Below, one piece after another: positions 27,182 to 36,638 of a DNA stretch of 64,000 nt (position 1 is the first letter of the stretch; each line of letters opens with the position of its first letter). A model generated the notes under the pieces. That model did not search any database and had not been told where the DNA came from. It worked only from the letters and a program-made list of their open reading frames with translations. Location: positions 7,521 through 71,520 of the forward strand of contig CAZZLQ010000003.1 in the NCBI GenBank assembly GCA_964655245.1, read 5' to 3'. Both the position numbers and the translations under genes were made by a program. The DNA is from JBEIHI01 sp964655245. Lineage in GTDB: Bacteria; Bdellovibrionota; UBA2394.

Positions 27182-27197
27182 AGGCACCGGTTTTGCA
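27182..27197 (+). promoter_or_regulatory. Sigma-54 (-24/-12) promoter of cassette B
   Basis: AGGCACCGGTTTTGCA, with GG and GC 10 bases apart; only the first base differs from TGGCAC-N5-TTGCA. The predicted start near 27208 leaves a 38-base leader that contains the ribosome-binding site of the gene at 27246. Confidence 0.75.
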
Positions 27198-27245
27198 ATC
27201 TCTAAACCTTGGTGTTGCAATAGGCGTGGCGACAGGAGTCGCCGA

Positions 27246-30065
27246 ATGCTGAGCCGTTTCATCCGCACAAGAAAAATTCGAGCATTCACTCTCACCGAGT
27301 TCATGGTGTCTTTTGGCATTCTGGCCATTCTCGTTCTCGTTCTCGTGTTTGGAGTTGGCCGACTCAGAAGCACTCAAAGGAACGAACGACTTCGAGTTGA
27401 TTTCCTTAACAGTCTAACGAATCTCAGAGCTGAATTCAAAAAGGACATTGAGGTTGCGCTTCTCAACAATAGCCCTACGGCTGATGTGAATGTTTCCACG
27501 ACGAATCAAAGTCGATTCTATGGAATTGGAACAAACATTGATACCACCGAGCAGTTTAGCTTTCAGATCTTTAAGCCTCTTCATCAATCACTGACTCTGC
27601 CAGTAAAAGCTAACTCGCAAACCAATACTCTCACCATCGTTCCGTCCTCATCCGCCAGCGCCGCTAACGAACGCACCTATCTGCAGCGAGCTCTGACCTC
27701 AGGAAAGTATTTTGTCATTTCGAATCAAACAGCTCAGGCGATTTTTGAGAGGCCCGCATCGTCATCCTCCAACAGTTCCTCCGCTCTCAGACTAGGCGCA
27801 ATTCCCGCTGTGTCTTCATTTGGGACTCAGTTCACCGCGCAGAGCAATATGATTCGAACGGCCGAAAAAGTGACATTCGATTGGAATCAATCAAGCAAAC
27901 TTCTGACTCGAACGTCGGATTACAGAACTGATTCCGCTCCCACGCAAGAACTGCTCTTCTCTAATGTGCTCGACTTTCGGGTGGGCTATACCTTTCGAAC
28001 AAGGCAGGATACAGGAGTACAGGACAATGCCATCATTCCATCAAGGCCTGTGGGAATCCTCAGTGCACTTAATCTACCCAATACTCTCGATGAGGCTTGG
28101 GCTCTGTCCAACTGCGTCGTCTCTGGACAACCCGCTGTTGTCAACGGACAGATCGTGCCGAACTGCGTAAAGCCCAAGAATATTGATCGCATTTATGTTC
28201 ACCTTAAGATTCAAACTGATTTGCCAGTATCTCAGTTCGCCAGTCTGGATGCCGGAATCGAGGGCCTTCGAGTTCGCTTTGATTCCGCAACAAATGCAGC
28301 TCTTGTTGATTTCGAGCTCAGCTCACGAGCGTTCTCCCTCATGCAAGTGGCGCTCGCGAGCGGACAAAACATTACCTGTCAGCCAAACTCGGCAAGTCAT
28401 TGTAAGCCAGAATGCTCCGAGATTTTTACGTCGCGCAATTCCAACGACGCCAATTGGATTGGCTATGGTCGATATCGAGGTCATCCCCAAGGAGCTTCAG
28501 ACTATTGCCTGTGTTGGACCGATCATGCGACGAATCAGATTGAAACAACAATGGGCAACTGGAGTCTTTTGCCCAACTGGACCGCCGGCGGAGACAACAC
28601 ACCTGAGAATAATCAAGTGGAGGCCTGCGGAAGACACTACGGTTGTGATGCAACCTTTCTGAGGCCTGATAACAATTGGCAAAGTGCGACCCCTGGACGA
28701 ATCGTTCATCCGGGCTACAAACTGGCGTGCGATTGTTTGCAAGGTCCAAGCACAAACACCAACTTCTTTGTCAATCGCACAACTGATTTCAAACCCCGTT
28801 TCGACTCATCCACCGGACCACAACAAGGCGGCTTTACACTCAATAGCACGATCACTCAGTACAAAAACAATTCAACATCGAATCCCTATCTGGAGCCTCA
28901 AGATCGCCATCTGAGTTGCGAGAAGCCGAGTCAATGTATCACGTCAATGAATCGCTACTATGGAATTCCAAGTACAAGCACGGCCGCTCAGGATACCTTG
29001 AATGCTCGCTGCGGCTGTCTCACTCAGAACATTCCTTGGTCCTGTGACACTCGAAATCCCTCTCAAGCGCAAAGTGATGCCTCTTGCCGATCCGCCACCG
29101 GCAGTATCATTTCCTATCAAGAGCTGAACTTTGCAAGACTCTGCAACAGAGACTACCGACACAATTCGAATCAAAACCCCCTGTCATGTCCCAACACTTG
29201 GGCGCCGCGGGACCAAACGGGCACGGTCAATCTCCCTCACTTCAACTTAAGTCTCGATGTCTTTGCCACTAACAATCCTGATCCCGCTCTACCAGCCGAT
29301 CGATACAATATTGAAAATGCTTCAGGCAATATCGCCTTCTCTCGCCGCTTTGGCATCACCAGAACCGTGGCCGAAACTTGCGAATGCTTAGCAAACAATA
29401 TCGCTGGCGAATTTCATACAACGGGCAGTGGCAGCTCGCTGAGCTATGGTTATAGCCCGAATCTCGACACGAGCAATAATCCCAATACAAACACTCTCTA
29501 TCCGCCAACTCTGGTCGAAGGTATCGCCAACCTAGATTTTCGAGCTCCAAACAGGGCCCCCACAACTGCAGTGTCAGGCCTAAGCTCTCCGGCATTTCCC
29601 ACGAGCCATCCAATGATGTCAGTCTCCTATCCTACTTTCGGCTCCAATGTTTCTCAAACATCTCCCAACTACTCTGTGGTGACCACTGATGGCGCAGGTG
29701 CGAGGACATTTAGTACGTGGGCTCCGAGCCAAAGCTGCGGTGCCAATCACTGTACCATCAACACAAGCGCCGGACTGGGCTGCTGCCTTCAACAGCAAGC
29801 TTCAAACGTCGCATCAATCACTGCGGTCAGCAATTTGCTACAGCCTTGGAATGGATTCTGTCGGACAGCAATCCTGCCAACGTGCACCGCCATCGGCGCC
29901 GTAGGGAGCACCACCATAATTGCCCAGAATGCAGTCTCAGCAGAAATGAATAGCATCCGTCGGTACATCACCCAGCGAACAAATCCCACCGGTGCTGCTA
30001 ACTCAAATGCCAATCTCCCCGCTGATTGCGGTGGACCAGCAGGATCCGGAGTGGCTGGACAATAG
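27246..30065 (+). CDS. Cassette B: large PilW/GspJ-like minor prepilin with Cys-rich C-terminal region
   Basis: A 939-residue paralog of the gene at 22684. The prepilin signal is RKIRA|FTLTEFMV: Glu at +5 is kept, but Ala replaces the usual Gly at -1. The hydrophobic helix follows (FGILAILVLVLVFGVG). The same Cys-rich architecture is present, including a WIGYGRYRGHPQGAS block at about residue 400, ARCGCLTQNI, and a terminal CGANHC...GCC...WNGFC. I chose ATG 27246 because GGAG stands 7 bases upstream and it lies downstream of the sigma-54 start; the frame is open upstream to 27147, but that part would precede the promoter. It differs most in the Ser/Asn-rich linkers. Confidence 0.85.
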   Translation: MLSRFIRTRKIRAFTLTEFMVSFGILAILVLVLVFGVGRLRSTQRNERLRVDFLNSLTNLRAEFKKDIEVALLNNSPTADVNVSTTNQSRFYGIGTNIDTTEQFSFQIFKPLHQSLTLPVKANSQTNTLTIVPSSSASAANERTYLQRALTSGKYFVISNQTAQAIFERPASSSSNSSSALRLGAIPAVSSFGTQFTAQSNMIRTAEKVTFDWNQSSKLLTRTSDYRTDSAPTQELLFSNVLDFRVGYTFRTRQDTGVQDNAIIPSRPVGILSALNLPNTLDEAWALSNCVVSGQPAVVNGQIVPNCVKPKNIDRIYVHLKIQTDLPVSQFASLDAGIEGLRVRFDSATNAALVDFELSSRAFSLMQVALASGQNITCQPNSASHCKPECSEIFTSRNSNDANWIGYGRYRGHPQGASDYCLCWTDHATNQIETTMGNWSLLPNWTAGGDNTPENNQVEACGRHYGCDATFLRPDNNWQSATPGRIVHPGYKLACDCLQGPSTNTNFFVNRTTDFKPRFDSSTGPQQGGFTLNSTITQYKNNSTSNPYLEPQDRHLSCEKPSQCITSMNRYYGIPSTSTAAQDTLNARCGCLTQNIPWSCDTRNPSQAQSDASCRSATGSIISYQELNFARLCNRDYRHNSNQNPLSCPNTWAPRDQTGTVNLPHFNLSLDVFATNNPDPALPADRYNIENASGNIAFSRRFGITRTVAETCECLANNIAGEFHTTGSGSSLSYGYSPNLDTSNNPNTNTLYPPTLVEGIANLDFRAPNRAPTTAVSGLSSPAFPTSHPMMSVSYPTFGSNVSQTSPNYSVVTTDGAGARTFSTWAPSQSCGANHCTINTSAGLGCCLQQQASNVASITAVSNLLQPWNGFCRTAILPTCTAIGAVGSTTIIAQNAVSAEMNSIRRYITQRTNPTGAANSNANLPADCGGPAGSGVAGQ

Positions 30066-30090
30066 AGACAGGTGTGAAGAAGGAGTTCTT

Positions 30091-31782
30091 ATGATGGCAA
30101 TCACTCAAACAAAAATCAAAAAACAAAATCGCGGAATGGCTTTGATGCTGATTCTCGGATCTCTTTTGTTGGCGACGGCCGCTTTTGTGGGATTCTATCG
30201 AGCCTCTCAAAGCTTTCTTCGAAAAACGACGAGCTATGCTTCTCAAGTGCAGACGGAGTTTGATAGCGCTCACCTTGCCGAACGAACACGACGAGCGATC
30301 CTGAGAGAGGCTCAAATGAGAATGGCTGGCAATGGCGCCACCAATCTCATGAATACTCTCACTCCTGAGGTCCTTCAAACTTCTGTTTTTTTGCAACCCG
30401 GTGAAAGAATCTTGCAGGTTCGATGCCTTGGACAAGGAGCAGAAGATGCCTTCCAGCATGAAGTTTGCACAGCTTCAAGCGTCCTGCCCAAAGTCCTAGA
30501 GTTCTCTGTTCAATCGACGGATCCTAGCACTCAACAAATGAGAGTCGTTCGACAGGAAATCCATCTTAACAATCCCTCGCTGAACAATTACGCCTTTCTC
30601 ATTCGAGCGGAGGATCGAGAGCAACAGTTTACGCTCTTTCCAGCCACGTATGCAGGCCTCTATGGAATCATTTTCACCAACCCCAATCTCGTCCTTCCAC
30701 CCCCCTCGGGAAGCTCCATTTCACCTCGCAGAATCAAACTGGCTCCGGATCAGTACACGGGAAATCTCATTTTTCAGAAGGCTTTCATCACTAATCTTCC
30801 GAACCCCCGGGACCAAATTGAGATCCCCAGCTCCGCTGCCAACTATCTCCAAATGCCAGCAGGTGTAGTCTCGGCAGCCACTGGCGGTCTAGACTTTGGT
30901 CGAGTCAACTCAGTCTATGACGATCTCAAAAGCTCCGCCGTCAATGCCTCAGCGCTCGCTACTCTCCCACCAGGAACAGTGATCAACTGCTCAAGAGTAA
31001 CCCTCATGAGAAGTGCGTCGCGCGTTCGATATCAAAACTTCAGTGATACTGGGTGCACAACGGCCATTGACTCACCCACAGAGTATCCCATGCAAGCCAA
31101 CCAATCGATTTATGCTCGGGGCCAAAACGTTCTTCTCAATTCCGAAGTCACCTCAGGCGGAATAACATCCGACAATGGCATGACCAAAGTAGATAATATC
31201 GCCATTGTCGCCGATGGAACCGTCCAACTCCTCAGCTCCATTCGAAGGGATTCAACCATGGATCCCCTCAGCGGATATCCTGCGGTGATGACACCCGGAC
31301 AGCTGATGATTTCTCAAAACATGACGACCTTGCTGAGCGGATCTCAAACTCTGGGGCAGATAACTCAAAATCAAGGTCTTTCATCAAGCAGTACTAATCC
31401 AACGATTCAAGTGGACCTCAGTTTCATCGCTGCGGGAAACAGTCTCGGCCAAGCCAACGTCGTCGTCGATCCTCAACTCTTTGGATCAAGTGGAGTGCAG
31501 TCAGCTGGAAATGCTGTCAGCCTGGGCAAAGCCGTCTTCAATGGAATGTACATCAGCGACAAAGTGCCAACGACTCGAGTTGTTTATAGTAGCGTGATAA
31601 CGGACGGATTTAACAAGATCGATTGGACTCATCCAGCGGCGCTTTCGTCTGTCCAAACCGATTGGTTCTCAGCACAATTGGGAGGAGGTGCACTTCAGGC
31701 TTCAGTTGTACGATCCGAGCAGACGACTCTCGATTTGAGTCAGGCTCTGAGCGCCTTCAATGGACCCTCAATGGGGAACTGA
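30091..31782 (+). CDS. Cassette B: PilX/GspK-like pilus assembly protein
   Basis: A 563-residue paralog of the genes at 25440 and 34790. The N-terminus KKQNRGMALMLILGSLLLATAAFVGFY has the basic leader, Gly and helix without Glu at +5, as in PilX/GspK. Shared blocks include NYAFLIRAEDRE, DNIAIVADGTVQLLSSIRR, DPLSGYPAVMTP and GMYISDKVPTTRVV. It is the most diverged of the three (for example in the region after NYAFLI). AAGGAG stands 5 bases before ATG 30091, which fixes the start; a longer open frame from 29992 overlaps the upstream gene. Confidence 0.8.
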   Translation: MMAITQTKIKKQNRGMALMLILGSLLLATAAFVGFYRASQSFLRKTTSYASQVQTEFDSAHLAERTRRAILREAQMRMAGNGATNLMNTLTPEVLQTSVFLQPGERILQVRCLGQGAEDAFQHEVCTASSVLPKVLEFSVQSTDPSTQQMRVVRQEIHLNNPSLNNYAFLIRAEDREQQFTLFPATYAGLYGIIFTNPNLVLPPPSGSSISPRRIKLAPDQYTGNLIFQKAFITNLPNPRDQIEIPSSAANYLQMPAGVVSAATGGLDFGRVNSVYDDLKSSAVNASALATLPPGTVINCSRVTLMRSASRVRYQNFSDTGCTTAIDSPTEYPMQANQSIYARGQNVLLNSEVTSGGITSDNGMTKVDNIAIVADGTVQLLSSIRRDSTMDPLSGYPAVMTPGQLMISQNMTTLLSGSQTLGQITQNQGLSSSSTNPTIQVDLSFIAAGNSLGQANVVVDPQLFGSSGVQSAGNAVSLGKAVFNGMYISDKVPTTRVVYSSVITDGFNKIDWTHPAALSSVQTDWFSAQLGGGALQASVVRSEQTTLDLSQALSAFNGPSMGN

Positions 31783-31886
31783 AATGCCTATGAAAGCTTT
31801 GCACTCTTCGGACAATTTTGGTCCCTCCTCGCAAGCCATCTCAGCCAAAACCCTGACGGTAAGCGCCTAAACCTCGATAGAGCACG

Positions 31887-31902
31887 GGGCATTAGTTTTG
31901 CA
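31887..31902 (+). promoter_or_regulatory. Sigma-54 (-24/-12) promoter of cassette C
   Basis: GGGCATTAGTTTTGCA, with GG and GC 10 bases apart. The bases downstream (GTCGCTAAACGGTTGG) resemble those after the cassette B promoter (ATCTCTAAACCTTGG), so the upstream regions were duplicated together with the genes. The predicted start is near 31913. Confidence 0.7.
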
Positions 31903-31919
31903 GTCGCTAAACGGTTGGC

Positions 31920-34790
31920 GTGGTTTGGCAACGATCGATATGGAATCCCCAGAAGGGATTTAGTCTTACGGAATTGCTCATCTCAATAGCACTTCTGAGT
32001 CTTCTCGTTGCGGTGGCCTACCTCGGCGTTTCAAGCTTACGAGAACGGCGAAACATTGAATCTGCGAGACTGAACTTTTTCCGAACTGCCGCGGAGATCA
32101 AAAACAAAATCAAAGATGATATCGAAGTGGCTATTCTCAACAACGGTTTTACTGCCTCAAGAAACCTATCCGCTCAGCAATTACAAAATGCTAATAGCCA
32201 AAAGTATTTTGGCCTCGGAACAAGCTTCCTCACGAATGACTATGCCAACGTCGAGCTCCAGATCTTTAAGCCATTCAATCAATCTCTGTCCGTTCCCGTT
32301 CGAGTTGATGCCAAAAAGGCTCGGATCCTGGGATGGCCGAACGGCTTGGACGCCACCTCCAGACAGTACTGGGAAAAAGCAGCAACGTCGGCCAACTATT
32401 TTGTGATTAGTAATGAACGAAAAAACATTATCTTCCCGCGAGGGTCACAGAGCTCAGCTTCCGCGGCGCAGGCCGAAATATTTCCGATGACTTCCTCAGC
32501 CCTCGACGGAACGCCGTTTAGCAGCCCATCAGCAGTTGCGGATTTCAGTCAGTCGGCCAACATTATTCGAACCGTTGAGAAAGTTCGCTATGTTTACGAT
32601 TCCGAGACTCAGCGCCTGACTCGCTCGGGTCACTATCAGCAAAATCAAAATAGTCAGAGCCTTATCGCTGACAGAGTTCTTGGCTTTCGCGTTGGCTACA
32701 CTTTCAAACGCATGGACGCCAATGATCTTGCCATTCTCCCCCCTGATCCCGAAACTGATCCCACTGATCCCGAAACTGCCCCTTCCGCCCGAAATCTACC
32801 CAACAGCTTTACTGAGGCCTGGGCAGTTTCGAATTGTGCAGGAACAGGAAATCCCATCGATGCATCAGGTCAGATCATTCCAACATGTGTGAAGCCCCAA
32901 AACATCAATGATGTTTACATCAGCCTCACTATGGAAACCGATCTTCCGATGCGTGCAGCTCAAGCGTTGGATCAATACGAAGATATGCAGATCGAAATGG
33001 GTGGCAATATCGAGACCAATCAAGTGATTGCGACGATTAGCTTTCGAATCAAGCCTCGAAGTTTTTCAAACTCGCTGGGCAGCGATCTCGCTTCAGGCCA
33101 AGCTGTCACCTGTGCCGCGACGGAAGCGAACCGATGTAAGCCATCTTGCACAGCGGCCTTCAAGAATCTCAACCGAAATGCTGATGATTGGGTTGGCTAC
33201 GGACGATACGTTGGGCATCCGGATGGAGCATCGAGCTACTGCAAGTGCTGGACAGACCCTGATACCAATGAAGTTCATCTGGGAGATTGGACAAGAATTC
33301 CTCAGTGGAGTAGCGCCCCCACAGCCGAGCAAAAATCCCGAACGGAAGCTTGCGGCCTTGAGTATGGCTGCCATTGGGGAACCGTTTGGAAGCATGAAGG
33401 TTATCAGCTCGCGTGCAATTGTCTTCGCACACAAGACGCCGTGAGCGAGCATTTCGTTCTTCGTGACGACCAAAACAGACCTTCGTTTGCCAACGCGACT
33501 GCATCTGAAACCGGCGGATTTGCTCTGCGCAATCTCAATTGGAGTGATCCGCATCTCTCCAGCATCAAAGACGATGGAGCTCTGAGCAAAGCCATTCGTT
33601 GCTACAACTATCCTGCCTGTTGGGCTGCCATGACCACGTACTTCAATGAAATTGGTCAAGGAGGCGAATTACCAAGTGGCACTCCCGAGAACAACTTGTT
33701 TACCGAACGATGCCAATGTCTTTCACGAGATATCCCCTACGCTTGTGATGTCAAAACAATCTCTGAGGGAGAAAAACCTTCAGATGCTTGTCTCAACAGT
33801 GAGGGCGAAGCAATCGCCCGAGGCTATATTGACTTCTCCAAGATCTGCAACCAAAACGCCCGAAACGGCACAGGACCTGTAGCTTGCGTGAACACTTGGA
33901 TGAGCAAAGCCCCCTCCGGAGAGGTCATGATGCCACCGTTCAATGCCAATCTTAGTGAAAATCTTACAGATTTTCGAAACCCTCTAGGCATCCAGATCAA
34001 CGATGAGGGATTCTACTTTGGCTACGGCTCAGGTGACTTTGCTTCTAAACTGGGGCTGGAGGAGGATCTGATCAAAGCCTGCGAGTGCATGGAAAAGCGC
34101 GTTTCAGGACAACAACAAGGCACATCCTTCCAAGAAGTTAACGATCCAAGCTCCTTCATCTATCCTTCGTGGCCTGGCTATCTCGACTTCCGACTGCCAA
34201 GCACAACTACGCAGAGCTACTCTCCACCTGGTTACCAGCGACTCTACGCAACAGATGGCTCCTACAAAGACAGCACGATTCCCACCTATAAAGTTGTGAC
34301 CCGAACTCAGTTTACTTATCACACCGTTCGACCGGCTGATTGCACAAGCTGGGGATCCTGGGTGATCGGCGAATGCAAACTCGGTGGAGCGTTTCGACTT
34401 TGCGATAGTAGTTTTTGGCCAGAAGCTCTCTCAGACGCCAATCGAGATACGATGATTGGGCAGTGCCGAGTTTCTGCAGCGAACAATTCCGCATTCACTG
34501 GTGTCCCTACTCTGATTGAACGAACTGAAGATGCCTCAAACACCTGCGGCGACAATCTCTGCAGAATGGGATTTGGCGGAACTCACTGCTGTACGAACCA
34601 ATATCCAGATGCCAATGGCTTGATCTATGACTCGATGGAGAGCTGGAGTGGCTACTGCAGAGCTGAGTGCGGGGGATCCAATTACCAAATGGATCGGGTC
34701 AACAATCTCAGAGATCTGATCACAGAGGTTCCGGGACTGCCCTTTGGATGCGGTGGAAATCAGCAATCTAACGGCGAGGGAGCTCTGTAA
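31920..34790 (+). CDS. Cassette C: large PilW/GspJ-like minor prepilin with Cys-rich C-terminal region
   Basis: A 956-residue paralog of the genes at 22684 and 27246. The prepilin signal is NPQKG|FSLTELLIS with Glu at +5, then a hydrophobic helix (IALLSLLVAVAYLGV). The Cys-rich region contains WVGYGRYVGHPDGAS at about residue 425, ERCQCLSRDI and a terminal CGDNLC...HCC...WSGYC. Compared with the other two it carries a short insertion DPETDPTDPETAP, encoded by a tandem DNA repeat (32742-32778), and an extra Cys-containing segment near residue 805-850. The GTG start lies only about 7 bases after the predicted transcription start and has no clear ribosome-binding site, so the start is less certain than for cassette B. 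Confidence 0.83.
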   Translation: MVWQRSIWNPQKGFSLTELLISIALLSLLVAVAYLGVSSLRERRNIESARLNFFRTAAEIKNKIKDDIEVAILNNGFTASRNLSAQQLQNANSQKYFGLGTSFLTNDYANVELQIFKPFNQSLSVPVRVDAKKARILGWPNGLDATSRQYWEKAATSANYFVISNERKNIIFPRGSQSSASAAQAEIFPMTSSALDGTPFSSPSAVADFSQSANIIRTVEKVRYVYDSETQRLTRSGHYQQNQNSQSLIADRVLGFRVGYTFKRMDANDLAILPPDPETDPTDPETAPSARNLPNSFTEAWAVSNCAGTGNPIDASGQIIPTCVKPQNINDVYISLTMETDLPMRAAQALDQYEDMQIEMGGNIETNQVIATISFRIKPRSFSNSLGSDLASGQAVTCAATEANRCKPSCTAAFKNLNRNADDWVGYGRYVGHPDGASSYCKCWTDPDTNEVHLGDWTRIPQWSSAPTAEQKSRTEACGLEYGCHWGTVWKHEGYQLACNCLRTQDAVSEHFVLRDDQNRPSFANATASETGGFALRNLNWSDPHLSSIKDDGALSKAIRCYNYPACWAAMTTYFNEIGQGGELPSGTPENNLFTERCQCLSRDIPYACDVKTISEGEKPSDACLNSEGEAIARGYIDFSKICNQNARNGTGPVACVNTWMSKAPSGEVMMPPFNANLSENLTDFRNPLGIQINDEGFYFGYGSGDFASKLGLEEDLIKACECMEKRVSGQQQGTSFQEVNDPSSFIYPSWPGYLDFRLPSTTTQSYSPPGYQRLYATDGSYKDSTIPTYKVVTRTQFTYHTVRPADCTSWGSWVIGECKLGGAFRLCDSSFWPEALSDANRDTMIGQCRVSAANNSAFTGVPTLIERTEDASNTCGDNLCRMGFGGTHCCTNQYPDANGLIYDSMESWSGYCRAECGGSNYQMDRVNNLRDLITEVPGLPFGCGGNQQSNGEGAL

Positions 34791-36472
34791 TGAAACGAGG
34801 TCACTCTATGACTTTCTCTTCCCTTCAACGGAAGCAATCTAACGGAATGGCAATCGTCGTCGTCCTAGGAATACTTCTGATCGGGATAGGATTAATGATT
34901 GGTTTCATGAAGAGCTCTGCTCGATTCAATCAAAGCAATGTGCAACGCTCCGCTAAAATTCAATCAGATCTAAAGACAGACAGTCTTTCGGACCGCTTGC
35001 GAAGAGCGATACTCCAAGAGGTTCAAGCCCGAATGGCTGAAACGGGAATGACTCAAGCAACGGTTAGCCTGGGTGGACAGCAAATCCTCGACTCTCAATC
35101 CATCCAACGTCTTCCCATGGAAGTCAATCAACGGATCTTATCCATTCGATGCATTGGACAAGGCAGCACGCCCTCGGGTGTCTGCACAAGCCAAAACATT
35201 CTTCCAAAGATTTATGATTTTGCCGTGCAAACCATCGATCAAGATACCGGAACCATCACAATGGCACATACAGAGTTCCAAATTCAAAATGCAAGCTTGA
35301 GCTCATACGCTTTCTTTATCAAAAATGAAATGGCCCCATCTGTGACTTTGGGATCCGCCATCTTTGATGGGATTTTTGGAATCAACTTTGCTCCAACTCC
35401 TAATGGTCAAACTCCTCCCCCCCAGCAGCGCATACGATTTCGACCAGGAGCCGGCAATATCACCTTCAAAAATGTTTTAATGACCAATCTTCCCAATCCC
35501 CAAACTCAGTTTGATCTGCAACAAAACTCTCAAGTTCATTTCGAGCAAGGTGTGATCTCAAATCCTGAGGGGGTAAGCTTCTCCAATCTCGACAACCTTC
35601 ATAACACCCTCGTCAATCAAGCTGTGAATGCTGGGTTCTCTGCACCCCCAGGAACTCCGACGCCTGAGTGCTCATCCATCGTCCTTCAGAGTGATGGAAA
35701 GCTCCAGTACAATGAATTTTCTGATGTCGCCTGCGAGGATTCTTCGCTCCAAATGTCTGATATCTCGATGGTGGCAAATCAAGCCTTCTATGCTCGGGGC
35801 AACAAAGTTCTCCTCTCAGCAAACGATCCTCAAGGAATCACGAGAGTCAAAAACATTGCCATTGTCGCTCAAGGAAATGTTGAACTGAGATCATCGATCG
35901 TTCGCGATGCGGAAAATCTCAGCGCGCTTGAGGGCTATCCCACAGTGATCACTCCCGGAAATCTTGTCATTCCAAAGGAAATGAAAACCCTCCTTAACAG
36001 CGGCACCTCTACTTTAGAGGACATCAATCCTGGCGTTGGAAGTGATGTTGAATATCCAACGATTCAACTCGATCTGAGTTATATCTCCGTCAGACCTCAA
36101 GGATCTCAAGGTGTGATGGGAGGATCGGTTAGATTTGATCCAGAGCTCAGAAATGCAGGAACAAGTGATGACGCCATCAATCTTGGCAAAGCCCACTTCA
36201 ATGGTCTCTACATCAGCGAACAAACCCCCACGTCCCGAGTTCTCTTTCAAAACTCCGATCGAGTCGACGGCTTTAAAGAAGTCAAATGGACCTACCCTCC
36301 AGCTCTGTCAGCTATCGGAACTGATTGGTTTCGAACCCAGCTCAACGGTGGGGCCCTGAGAGCCACAGTGACTCGATACGAAAAACAGTTTACCGACGTA
36401 CAACAAGCTCTGACCGCTTTTCGAGGCGGCACCTCCGTCACGGAGATCAAGCAAGCAGAGACCTTTGAGTAG
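34790..36472 (+). CDS. Cassette C: PilX/GspK-like pilus assembly protein
   Basis: A 560-residue paralog of the genes at 25440 and 30091. The N-terminus SNGMAIVVVLGILLIGIGLMIGF again shows Gly, then a helix without Glu at +5. Blocks such as SSYAFFIKNEMAPSVTLGSA, GIFGINFA and GLYISEQTPTSRVLF are closer to the cassette A protein than to B. The ATG shares a base with the stop of the large prepilin gene (TAATG), so translation is coupled. A second in-frame ATG at 34808 with GAGGT upstream would shorten the leader by six residues. The gene ends before a GC-rich inverted repeat at 36491-36514 without a U-run. Confidence 0.8.
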   Translation: MKRGHSMTFSSLQRKQSNGMAIVVVLGILLIGIGLMIGFMKSSARFNQSNVQRSAKIQSDLKTDSLSDRLRRAILQEVQARMAETGMTQATVSLGGQQILDSQSIQRLPMEVNQRILSIRCIGQGSTPSGVCTSQNILPKIYDFAVQTIDQDTGTITMAHTEFQIQNASLSSYAFFIKNEMAPSVTLGSAIFDGIFGINFAPTPNGQTPPPQQRIRFRPGAGNITFKNVLMTNLPNPQTQFDLQQNSQVHFEQGVISNPEGVSFSNLDNLHNTLVNQAVNAGFSAPPGTPTPECSSIVLQSDGKLQYNEFSDVACEDSSLQMSDISMVANQAFYARGNKVLLSANDPQGITRVKNIAIVAQGNVELRSSIVRDAENLSALEGYPTVITPGNLVIPKEMKTLLNSGTSTLEDINPGVGSDVEYPTIQLDLSYISVRPQGSQGVMGGSVRFDPELRNAGTSDDAINLGKAHFNGLYISEQTPTSRVLFQNSDRVDGFKEVKWTYPPALSAIGTDWFRTQLNGGALRATVTRYEKQFTDVQQALTAFRGGTSVTEIKQAETFE

Positions 36473-36567
36473 CGGAAACTAGACATCAGCGCCCCAGTTG
36501 CTGGCGATTGGGGCATCAAGTCCCCGCGAACCCTCATATAACATCAGTAGTTTCAATATCTTAGGCT

Positions 36568-36583
36568 TGGCAACAATCTTGCT
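36568..36583 (+). promoter_or_regulatory. Sigma-54 (-24/-12) promoter
   Basis: TGGCAACAATCTTGCT, with GG and GC 10 bases apart and only one mismatch to TGGCAC-N5-TTGCW. The predicted start near 36594 leaves a 45-base leader with AAAGGGAG before the ATG of the MshEN-like gene. Confidence 0.78.
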
Positions 36584-36638
36584 TTATGGGGTGAGATTTG
36601 GAATTCGGGGAATAAGAGTTTAAAGGGAGTAGCGTTGC

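Noticed and set aside
31800..31940. c-di-GMP (GEMM) riboswitch before a pilin cassette
   Set aside because: Considered because some pilin genes have one, but the conserved GGCAAAC / GACGCAAAGCC elements are absent; the shared motif is a sigma-54 promoter.
22655..36472. Reading the three cassettes as a mobile element or phage tail module
   Set aside because: No integrase, transposase, terminal repeats or tail genes; the proteins carry clear prepilin signals.
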